DNA of 64,000 nucleotides from an uncultured Flavobacteriaceae bacterium (lineage in GTDB: Bacteria; Bacteroidota; Bacteroidia; Flavobacteriales; Flavobacteriaceae): contig CANLRK010000002.1 in assembly GCA_947493535.1 (NCBI GenBank), positions 310,001-374,000 of the forward strand, in the 5' to 3' direction. A model generated the notes under the pieces. That model did no database searches. It was not told the origin of the DNA and was given only the letters and a program-made list of their open reading frames with translations. Position 1 is the stretch's first letter. Every line of letters starts with the position of its first letter. Positions 17,147 to 24,322 of the stretch are shown piece after piece. The translations under genes and the position numbers were made by a program.

Positions 17147-17776
17147 ATGAATATAATAGAAAGCTTAAAGTGGCGATATGCCACTAAAAAGTTTGATGCT
17201 ACAAAAAAGATTTCAGATACTAAATTATCGTTATTAAAAGAAGCTTTTACTTTAACGGCAACCTCATATGGTTTACAACCAGTAAAATTAATGGTGTTAT
17301 CTAATAAGGTTATGCAAAAAGCATTAGTACCTCACTCATATAATCAACAACAAGTAGCACAAGCATCACATGTGTTAATTATTTGTATTGAAAATAAGAT
17401 AAACGAGGCATACATTAGAAGCTATTTTGAAGATGTGAAAAATGTTAGAGGTACAGCAGACGAAATTTTAGATCCATTTAGAACATATTTAATAGATCAT
17501 TTTTCAGAAAAAACTACTGAAGAGGTTAAAGAATGGGCGGTGAAGCAAGCATATATTATATTAGGTAATTTGCTAACAGTTTGCGCTGTAGAACAAATAG
17601 ATGCATGCCCTATGGAAGGTTTTGTACCTGAAAAATATGATGAATTATTAGGTTTGCAAGAAAAAGATTTATCATCTGTATTAGTTATGCCTATTGGTTA
17701 TCGAGCAGAAGATGATATGTTTGCTACGTTTAAAAAAGTTAGAAAATCTATTGAAAGTAATGTATTAGATTATTAG
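17147..17776 (+). CDS. NAD(P)H-dependent nitroreductase family oxidoreductase
   Basis: This 209-residue FMN enzyme is of the NfsB-like nitroreductase family. It has the N-terminal SLKWRYATKKFDATKKI, the substrate-side TATSYGLQPVKLMVL, and the C-terminal DACPMEGFVPEKYDELLGL. It should reduce nitroaromatics or quinones with NAD(P)H in the cytoplasm; the natural substrate is unknown. The ATG at 17147 is chosen over a longer in-frame opening because a good promoter lies immediately upstream and the family homology starts here. Confidence 0.92.
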   Translation: MNIIESLKWRYATKKFDATKKISDTKLSLLKEAFTLTATSYGLQPVKLMVLSNKVMQKALVPHSYNQQQVAQASHVLIICIENKINEAYIRSYFEDVKNVRGTADEILDPFRTYLIDHFSEKTTEEVKEWAVKQAYIILGNLLTVCAVEQIDACPMEGFVPEKYDELLGLQEKDLSSVLVMPIGYRAEDDMFATFKKVRKSIESNVLDY

Positions 17777-17837
17777 TTTTGGTAAGGTATTTGTTACCAT
17801 ATTAAAATATTAGATAACTTCCATAAGTTTATAGAAA

Positions 17838-18287
17838 ATGAAAAGAATACTCGTATTTATAGCCTTAGTTACAAGCACATTTTTTTATGCTCAAACATCG
17901 GCTTCAAAATTAAAGTGGGAAACAGACTTTGAAACCGCTAAAAAAATAGCAAAAAAAGAAGCGAAACCAATATTGATGTTGTTTACAGGTAGTGATTGGT
18001 GTCCGCCGTGTAAAACATTAAAGAAAGATTTTTTCAACTCATCGGAGTTTTCTACAAAAGCCAATAGTTTTGTACTATTGTTAGTTGACTTTCCGCGAAA
18101 TAAAGAAAACATAAGTGAGGCACAACAAAAGGCTAATAAAGCACTGAATTCTGCTTACGGTGTACGTTCTTTACCAACAATTATTGCTACAGATTATAAC
18201 GGTAGAGTTATTGATAAAATTAAGAGTTATAATTCAGCAAGAGATACACGATATCATTTTGAATTTATTAATAAACTGATTAAATAA
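17838..18287 (+). CDS. Exported thioredoxin-like protein (CPPC)
   Basis: This 149-residue protein has a signal peptide (1-19, ending YAQ) and a thioredoxin fold with active site GSDWCPPCKTL (Cys55, Cys58). The cis-proline lies in GVRSLPTIIATD. It should act as a periplasmic disulfide reductase or isomerase. A paralogue with the same GSDWCxPC signature and layout lies at 30130-30573, in the ApbE cassette. The gene follows nitroreductase by 61 bases and has its own terminator. Confidence 0.9.
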   Translation: MKRILVFIALVTSTFFYAQTSASKLKWETDFETAKKIAKKEAKPILMLFTGSDWCPPCKTLKKDFFNSSEFSTKANSFVLLLVDFPRNKENISEAQQKANKALNSAYGVRSLPTIIATDYNGRVIDKIKSYNSARDTRYHFEFINKLIK

Positions 18288-18308
18288 GTTTTTAATAAGA
18301 AGAGTTTT

Positions 18309-18331
18309 AAGAGGTGTTTTTGACACCTCTT
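18309..18331 (+). terminator. Terminator after the exported thioredoxin gene
   Basis: A 9-base stem (18309-18317 with 18323-18331) closes a 5-base loop. A T run continues to about 18338. Confidence 0.88.
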
Positions 18332-18531
18332 TTTTTTTACTTATAAGCATCTGCGGTTGTGTAAATTGTAAAATATTAACTTAATTTATATGTATATGGT
18401 AAAATATAAACGTATTTAATCACAAATTATCAACATTTAGTCTAAAAAAATAAAAATATACTATATATAATTGTTTTTTTTTGAAATAAAAGAGTATTTT
18501 TAATACTATAAACCCAATAAAACATTTGAAT

Positions 18532-19287
18532 ATGAGATATTTATACTTATTCTTACTGTTTTCACCATTTATCTATTCACAACAAGGAGTTGGGGTGGGT
18601 ACTAATAATCCGCAACAAAAATTGCATATAGCTTCTCCTACAGGTTCTTTACGGGTAGAAAGTTTAAATCATGTAAATAGTACATTTAACGGAGGAGATG
18701 TAGATGGTGATTCAGATTTTACTAATAATAGTTTTCCATTATATGTTGATGAGAATGGAGACTTTACTTTAGAGTTAGTTCCTTTATATAATAGTGAAGA
18801 TTCCGATGCATTAGATAATACGGTATTACCAGGAGCTTCAGTTACGTTATTGCCTACTGATGCTGACGGTAAAGAAGAAACTCAAATTACATCATATACA
18901 ATAGCTATAAATAGGGCTACTATATTAGAAGTGAAATATAACTTAAGTTTTGACGTGTATGAAAATGCAGCTAAAACTGTAATTACAGAACGTGTAGCAA
19001 GAAGAATCTCAACTTATTTTAGAGTTTCAGGATCTACAAGACGTTACGGGCCAGCATCTAAGTGTTATTATAGTGGTTCAGTAAATAGTGTACCGGGTTC
19101 TATGTTTAATGCAAGTACTTGTTATATTATTTTACCAGCAGCAGGTTCGTATACCATTAGCTTTTTCGGTGAAGTTTCAACAAATACTAAAGGTTCTGGA
19201 GGTCCACCTACAGGATTGGCTAATGTGCAGTCTACTTATGTTGAATTTGCAACAGGTAACGACTCGATATTTTTCAGATTACATTAA
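18532..19287 (+). CDS. Exported tandem paralogue 1, GxGTxxP motif protein
   Basis: This 251-residue secreted protein has a signal peptide ending YSQ. After it comes GVGVGTNNPQQKLHIA, a motif that starts many flavobacterial surface and tail-fibre-like proteins. Features shared with the next two genes are the LRVESLN strand, a YVDENGDFTLEL strand, an ILEVKYNLS strand and a C-terminal LPAAGSYTISFFGEV. These suggest an N-terminal assembly motif and a beta-sandwich, but this is inference. There is no catalytic motif, no peptidase S74 domain and no sorting domain. The ATG at 18532 is preferred over a TTG two codons earlier. It is first of three genes in a probable operon. Confidence 0.82.
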   Translation: MRYLYLFLLFSPFIYSQQGVGVGTNNPQQKLHIASPTGSLRVESLNHVNSTFNGGDVDGDSDFTNNSFPLYVDENGDFTLELVPLYNSEDSDALDNTVLPGASVTLLPTDADGKEETQITSYTIAINRATILEVKYNLSFDVYENAAKTVITERVARRISTYFRVSGSTRRYGPASKCYYSGSVNSVPGSMFNASTCYIILPAAGSYTISFFGEVSTNTKGSGGPPTGLANVQSTYVEFATGNDSIFFRLH

Positions 19288-19306
19288 TATCCCAAAATCT
19301 TAAGTT

Positions 19307-20080
19307 ATGATAAAGCAAATTAATTATATATTTTTATTAGCAAGTTCAATTGTTTTTGGGCAAGTAGGTATTGGAACAACCAACCCTCAAAAAGAATTAC
19401 ATATTGCTGGAGCAACTTCTACAATAAGAATTGAGAAGTTAAATACAGTAAACAGCCCAACCTTTAATGATGGTGTAAAAATTGCACCAGTATTTGTAGA
19501 CGGTAATGGCGATTTAACCTTAGATTCTGGTTTTGGTTCAGGAGGAGTAGAGCCACTAAACTTTTTATTAGATATTCCAGATTTTATTCCGGATGACCCT
19601 TATAATCCATTAGGTTTTCCAGGTTCGGGTACTGTTATTAATAACCCAGTAGGGACTTCGACTGCCGAAGGTCAAATAGTATCAGTTCCATTATCGGTAC
19701 CGCAAACTGCATTAATAGAGGTTAAGTATGGTGTAACAATACTTATTGCAGGAACTGATATGCAAGCTGGGCCACCAACAGCTTATACTGCGGGAGGGGA
19801 AACATCAACCGTATTTACATATTTTAGAATAGATTTAAACTCTGACGGACTTTCTGCTACTGAAATGTCTAAAAAATACGGTCAGAAAGCACAAATGTAC
19901 TCTACCTACCCAGGAGGAACAATTGGTTATCCGTATATGAATAGCCAAGGGTATTTAACGTTACCACCAGGAAACCACAGTATAATTTTTTATGGAGTTG
20001 TAAATGATTCTGCACTAAGTTATACAAGTGTTGGTTTTGGAGGAACTAAAGATTATCTAAAAATTAGAGTGTACAATTAA
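19307..20080 (+). CDS. Exported tandem paralogue 2, GxGTxxP motif protein
   Basis: This 257-residue secreted protein has a signal peptide ending FGQ, then VGIGTTNPQKELHIAGAT and IRIEKLN. The shared VFVDGNGDLTL strand, ALIEVKYGVT and the terminal LPPGNHSIIFYGVVND follow. The central region (about 80-130) is Pro- and Gly-rich and differs from its neighbours, so the family varies most in the middle. It lies 19 bases after paralogue 1 and 11 before paralogue 3. The function is unknown; a surface-exposed beta-sandwich role is inferred. Confidence 0.82.
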   Translation: MIKQINYIFLLASSIVFGQVGIGTTNPQKELHIAGATSTIRIEKLNTVNSPTFNDGVKIAPVFVDGNGDLTLDSGFGSGGVEPLNFLLDIPDFIPDDPYNPLGFPGSGTVINNPVGTSTAEGQIVSVPLSVPQTALIEVKYGVTILIAGTDMQAGPPTAYTAGGETSTVFTYFRIDLNSDGLSATEMSKKYGQKAQMYSTYPGGTIGYPYMNSQGYLTLPPGNHSIIFYGVVNDSALSYTSVGFGGTKDYLKIRVYN

Positions 20081-20091
20081 ACTTACGTATT

Positions 20092-20940
20092 ATGAAAAAA
20101 ATTATATACATATATATATTATCTACAGTAGCAGCACTGGCACAAGTAGGTATAAACACAACAACGCCAGTTCAAGAGGTACATGTAGCTGGAGCTACAG
20201 AAGGAGTAAGAATAGAAGGTTTAGATGCTACAAATAATATGGATAATTTAGGACCAGGATCATCTACTAGAGTATATGCCGATGCGAACGGTGATTTGGT
20301 TTTAGGGAGCTCAGCCGAAACAATAGAGTTGTTATTAGATGTTGAGAATTATTTAGTAGACGGAAATAATACTTCAGGGGCTACTGTTAATCAGATACTT
20401 CAAACAGGAGGAGGGAATGGTTATACAGCTACAGGAATTCAGAACGATATTCCTGGATCAATTTTCACCTTAACTAAAAATGCAATTGTTGAGGTTAACT
20501 ATTCAATTTCTTGGTCAGTTGAAATTAATTCTACAGGTAGAATTAGTGATAATAGAGCAAGAATAGTACAAACAGGTTTGTACTTTAAAAAATATAATCC
20601 AGGAACAGGTTTGTATGAAAATATACTAACAGATGTTGATGGTAATTTTATTAATTCAGGGCCGTGGTGTATAGCATCAAATGCTGGTGGATGTACTGAA
20701 GTAGGAGGGTTGTTAGCTATAAACGGACAGTTTTATAATAATGGTCATGCTAAACATGGTGAACATCAAAACTTTCAAAATACGGGTTCTGACTATGTAA
20801 AATTAGGTCCAGGTACGTATTATGCAATGTTTGCAGGTCAAATTGCTGTTGGTTCAACACTGGGGTCTGGTGCGGCTAAAATGTATTTAGGTTCTGGTAG
20901 TAGTGACGAATTACAGATTATAGCTCATTATTACTATTAG
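20092..20940 (+). CDS. Exported tandem paralogue 3, GxGTxxP motif protein
   Basis: This 282-residue secreted protein has a signal peptide (ending LAQ) followed by VGINTTTPVQEVHVAGAT and VRIEGLD. The shared YADANGDLVL, AIVEVNYSIS and LGPGTYYAMFAGQIAV segments follow. It is the longest of the three, with an extra His- and Asn-rich insert (about 215-245, including HAKHGEHQNFQNTG) and two Cys in WCIASNAGGCTE that could form a disulfide. It ends the operon at a bidirectional terminator. The function is unknown. Confidence 0.82.
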   Translation: MKKIIYIYILSTVAALAQVGINTTTPVQEVHVAGATEGVRIEGLDATNNMDNLGPGSSTRVYADANGDLVLGSSAETIELLLDVENYLVDGNNTSGATVNQILQTGGGNGYTATGIQNDIPGSIFTLTKNAIVEVNYSISWSVEINSTGRISDNRARIVQTGLYFKKYNPGTGLYENILTDVDGNFINSGPWCIASNAGGCTEVGGLLAINGQFYNNGHAKHGEHQNFQNTGSDYVKLGPGTYYAMFAGQIAVGSTLGSGAAKMYLGSGSSDELQIIAHYYY

Positions 20941-20953
20941 GAAGAAATATAAA

Positions 20954-20990
20954 ATAAAAAAAGGCTACAAAATTTGTAGCCTTTTTTTAT
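20954..20990. terminator. Bidirectional terminator between the paralogue operon and ribB
   Basis: The stem GGCTACAA/TTGTAGCC (20963-20970 with 20974-20981) is bounded by an A run on the left and a T run on the right. It serves convergent genes ending at 20940 and 20992. Confidence 0.9.
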
Positions 20991-20991
20991 T

Positions 20992-22140
20992 TTAATAATT
21001 AGTGTAATCAACTATTTCTAATCCGTAACCTATAATACCAACTCGTTTTTTATGCTGATTGGCATTAGAAACTAGGTTTAATTTATGAATACCCAAATCA
21101 TGTAAAATTTGTGCTCCTATACCAAAATCTTTTACATCCATTTTTATTTTAGGGGCTCTTATTTCTCCTTTACCTTGATTTTCTTTTAATTGAGTTAATC
21201 TATTTAAAATATTTAAAGAAGGGTTTTCTTGATTTATGAATACGTAAGCGCCTTTTTCTGATTGGTCTATAAGTTTGAAAATATTTTCAAATTGTTCATT
21301 AGTGTCAAAGGTAAGTGTATCTAAAATATCATTATTCACTAAAGTAGAGGTAACTCTTACTGTCACAGCTTCGTCTTTAGTCCAGGTACCTTTAGTTAAA
21401 GCAATATGTACTTGGTTGTTCGTGGTTTGCTTGTAAGCTCTAATTCTAAATTCCCCAAATCGAGTTTGTATCTGAAAGTCTTCTTTTTTCTGAATTAAAG
21501 AGTCGTGCTCCATACGGTAAGCCACTAAATCTTCAATAGATACAATTTTTAAATCAAACTTTTTAGCTACTTCAAGTAATTGTGGCAAACGTGCCATAGT
21601 ACCGTCATCATTCATTATTTCAACGATAACTCCAGCGGGTTTTAAGCCAGCTAAACGCGCAAAATCAATCGCTGCTTCGGTGTGTCCTGTTCGGCGTAAT
21701 ACCCCACCAGTTTTTGCTTTTAACGGAAAAATATGTCCAGGTCTATTTAAATCGTGTGGTTTCGTATCAGTATTTATAAGGGCCTGTATGGTTTTAGCTC
21801 TGTCTGATGCTGAAATACCTGTTGTAACACCATTCCCGTTCAAGTCTACAGAAATGGTAAAGGCAGTTTCCATAGGGTCTGAACTGTTGCTAGTCATCAT
21901 GTTAAGATTTAATTCATTGCACCTCGATTCGGTAAGTGGTGCGCAAATTAAACCTCTACCATGAGTAGCCATAAAATTAATCATCTCAGGAGTAACCATT
22001 TCAGCTGCTGCTAAAAAGTCTCCTTCGTTTTCTCTGTCTTCATCATCAACAACAATAATTACTTTTCCTTGACGAATATCTTCTATAGCGTCGTGAATGT
22101 TATCAAGTTGTGTAGTTGTGTTTTTTTTAATTGTTGTCAT
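20992..22140 (-). CDS. ribB: DHBP synthase (RibB) with degenerate GTP cyclohydrolase II domain
   Basis: This 382-residue RibBA-type fusion has an N-terminal 3,4-dihydroxy-2-butanone-4-phosphate synthase domain (about 12-210). The metal and substrate motifs are intact: DDEDRENEGDF (32-42), ATHGRGLIC, RPGHIFPL and RTGHTEAAIDFARLAGLKP. This domain makes the four-carbon unit of riboflavin. The C-terminal region (about 220-382) aligns with GTP cyclohydrolase II but contains no cysteine at all. The zinc-ligand region reads RVTSTLVNND (262-271) instead of the family ECLTGD, and the catalytic Arg region reads NPSLNIL. This half is predicted inactive, so GTP cyclohydrolase II must be encoded elsewhere. 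Confidence 0.9.
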   Translation of the reverse strand: MTTIKKNTTTQLDNIHDAIEDIRQGKVIIVVDDEDRENEGDFLAAAEMVTPEMINFMATHGRGLICAPLTESRCNELNLNMMTSNSSDPMETAFTISVDLNGNGVTTGISASDRAKTIQALINTDTKPHDLNRPGHIFPLKAKTGGVLRRTGHTEAAIDFARLAGLKPAGVIVEIMNDDGTMARLPQLLEVAKKFDLKIVSIEDLVAYRMEHDSLIQKKEDFQIQTRFGEFRIRAYKQTTNNQVHIALTKGTWTKDEAVTVRVTSTLVNNDILDTLTFDTNEQFENIFKLIDQSEKGAYVFINQENPSLNILNRLTQLKENQGKGEIRAPKIKMDVKDFGIGAQILHDLGIHKLNLVSNANQHKKRVGIIGYGLEIVDYTNY

Positions 22141-22174
22141 TGTGTGTTATGCTAATAAAATAGTTTTCACTGTT

Positions 22175-23674
22175 TTATTTTTCTCGTATAATTTTTTTCC
22201 AAATTTTAGTAAAAAATAAACTAATTCCATCGGTATTAAACATTCCTTTGTCAGAAGTTGCATTTCTAGTGAGTCTTATCCCTAAAGGCAGCATGATTAT
22301 GGTTGATAACCAAGCTCCTAAAAATGTAGGAATGGCTCCTTTTTCTGCACTATTTTCTGCAAAAATACCAATAAACCAGTAACTAAGAAATAAAATTATA
22401 GCAATTACCATAGGTAACCCCATACCTCCTTTACGAATTATAGCTCCTAAAGGTGCTCCAACAAAAAATAGTAAAAAACACGATACTGCTAAGGCAAACT
22501 TTTTTTGTAATGCCATTTTATGTTGATTCAGATTAGATGTTTTTGCTGCAAAGTTTTTTTCTCGTAATTCAATTTGTTTATAGGCCGATGTTGTATTGGA
22601 AATTGCGTAATCGAAAATTTTTAGCTTTTCATTATTGGTAAATAAGTCAAGTAAATTTCCTTTAAAATATGTTACTGAATCCTTTTTAGCAATACGTTTA
22701 ACGAGTCCTTTTGTTTCGGTTAGTGAAGAATCTTTTACAACTCTTTTTTTAAGATTGGTTTTGTTAATTCGGTTGTGAATACCGTAACTATTGTACAGGT
22801 TATCAATTTCTTTGTTGTTATCGTTAGTGATTTTTTGTTCTAATGAATCGATGGTTGGAATAAGTTCATTGATTTTAAGCATTCTATGAGTAGTTGCTTT
22901 CCCTTTTTCGTCTAGATCTACTTTGTTGAGCTCTGATAAATCAATATTCATGGTGTATTTCTCAAAAGAACTCTTAGCATGTGGAACTTTATTTCTTTTC
23001 TTAGGATCACGGGTTTTAATATCATGATAATAATTCCCTTCGTAAAGAATAAGTTGGAGTATGTTAGACGCTTCACTTGAAACTAAATCACCAGTTTTAG
23101 CTTTAATTACAGTTTTATTTTGGTTGCTTTCTTTTTTAAAGAGAACAATGTTTTCTAGGTGATTTCCGTTCTCACCAGTTTTTTTCTCAACTTTAATTGT
23201 TACATCTCCAATGGTGTTAAACTGCCCTTCTGCAATTGCCATTGCGGGTTTTAATTGGGCTATATTTCTACGCAAATTTCTAGATTCATATTCACCCCAA
23301 GGAATTACGTTGTTGGCAAAAAAGAAAGTTATAATACTAAGTAGTAAAATAAAAATAGAAATACCTCGCATGGCTCTTTGCAAAGAAATACCAGATGATT
23401 TCATAGCTGCAAACTCATAATTTTCGGCAAAATTACCAAAAATCATTATGGAGGTAAGTAATATTGTTAAAGGTAAAATTAAAGGTACTAGGGTAGGAAG
23501 GAGGTAAATTAAAAATTTAAAAATTACAATAAGATCTAAATCTTTTCCGGCCAATTCCTTTACAAATAACCATACCGACTGTAATATAAAAATGAATATA
23601 AGTATAGTAAAAACACTAAAAAATGTTTTTAAAAAGGTAGATAAAATGTAACGGTCAAGTATTTTCAAGATCAA
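22175..23674 (-). CDS. LptF/LptG family permease
   Basis: This 499-residue inner-membrane protein of the YjgP/YjgQ family has three N-terminal helices (about 12-120) and a periplasmic beta-jellyroll. Three C-terminal helices (about 390-480) include FAGAPLGAIIRKGG-like FVGAPLGAIIRKGGMG. The family forms the permease of the Lpt system, which extracts lipopolysaccharide from the inner membrane. The periplasmic part carries an unusually long charged insert (about 255-340) compared with E. coli proteins. It abuts lolA directly, with no gap, and is part of the ribB-lptF-lolA-ftsK run. Confidence 0.92.
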   Translation of the reverse strand: MILKILDRYILSTFLKTFFSVFTILIFIFILQSVWLFVKELAGKDLDLIVIFKFLIYLLPTLVPLILPLTILLTSIMIFGNFAENYEFAAMKSSGISLQRAMRGISIFILLLSIITFFFANNVIPWGEYESRNLRRNIAQLKPAMAIAEGQFNTIGDVTIKVEKKTGENGNHLENIVLFKKESNQNKTVIKAKTGDLVSSEASNILQLILYEGNYYHDIKTRDPKKRNKVPHAKSSFEKYTMNIDLSELNKVDLDEKGKATTHRMLKINELIPTIDSLEQKITNDNNKEIDNLYNSYGIHNRINKTNLKKRVVKDSSLTETKGLVKRIAKKDSVTYFKGNLLDLFTNNEKLKIFDYAISNTTSAYKQIELREKNFAAKTSNLNQHKMALQKKFALAVSCFLLFFVGAPLGAIIRKGGMGLPMVIAIILFLSYWFIGIFAENSAEKGAIPTFLGAWLSTIIMLPLGIRLTRNATSDKGMFNTDGISLFFTKIWKKIIREK

Positions 23675-24310
23675 CTACTCGTTAAAATAATAATCACTGT
23701 ATTTATTACGGTCAAAAATAAATAAACTTTCTGATAAAGGTTGATTTGTTTTAAAACTATTAACAGTTAATGTAGTTGTGGTACCGTTTTTTCCGTTTTC
23801 AATTAAATTGTAAATGTTTTTTGTGTGTGTGTCAATACCTAATAAAACGTATTTTATTTCCGAATTACTATCAATTGGTGTTAGTTTAATGTATTGTATA
23901 GAGCGTCCTTTAATAGGTAACTCTTTATCCCAAGCGTAAGTATATCCATCTTTATAAAAAGTTAGCATTTTTGAAGGAGTAATAGCGCCTTCATCATCAT
24001 CTGCAGCATTAGTAACTGTTATTTCTTCGTCTTCGCTATTGATAGTATATGATTTTTTTCCATCAAATAAACGGGTAACTCCCATTAAATTTAAAAGATA
24101 TTGTTCACCTTTTAAATATACATTTCCTTTGGTAGTTTGCTCAATATTTTCAGCTTCGTTTTTAAGGCTATATTTAAAGTCGATGCTAATATTTTCATAG
24201 CTTTTCACTTTAGTAGATACCGTTTCTAGGTATTTTTTTGCTTTTTCTGAGTTTTGAGAAAAACCTAAAGTGCTAATTAAGGTGATGATAATTACAAAAT
24301 ACTTTTTCAT
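23675..24310 (-). CDS. lolA: LolA-like outer-membrane lipoprotein carrier
   Basis: This 211-residue periplasmic protein has a signal peptide (1-18, ending GFS). It has the LolA fold pattern: the helix KAKKYLETVSTKVKSYENI, strands including ISIDFKYSLKNEAE and GNVYLKGEQYLLNL, and the FDGKKSYTIN turn. LolA carries lipoproteins from LolCDE across the periplasm. It lies 12 bases downstream of ftsK, which is the usual position of lolA in many bacteria. Bacteroidota LolA proteins are diverged, so substrate details are uncertain. Confidence 0.88.
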   Translation of the reverse strand: MKKYFVIIITLISTLGFSQNSEKAKKYLETVSTKVKSYENISIDFKYSLKNEAENIEQTTKGNVYLKGEQYLLNLMGVTRLFDGKKSYTINSEDEEITVTNAADDDEGAITPSKMLTFYKDGYTYAWDKELPIKGRSIQYIKLTPIDSNSEIKYVLLGIDTHTKNIYNLIENGKNGTTTTLTVNSFKTNQPLSESLFIFDRNKYSDYYFNE

Positions 24311-24322
24311 GTGTCTGTGGTC

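Noticed and set aside
22141-22174. FMN riboswitch before ribB
   Set aside because: Only 34 bases separate ribB from the upstream gene on the same strand, too short for the element.
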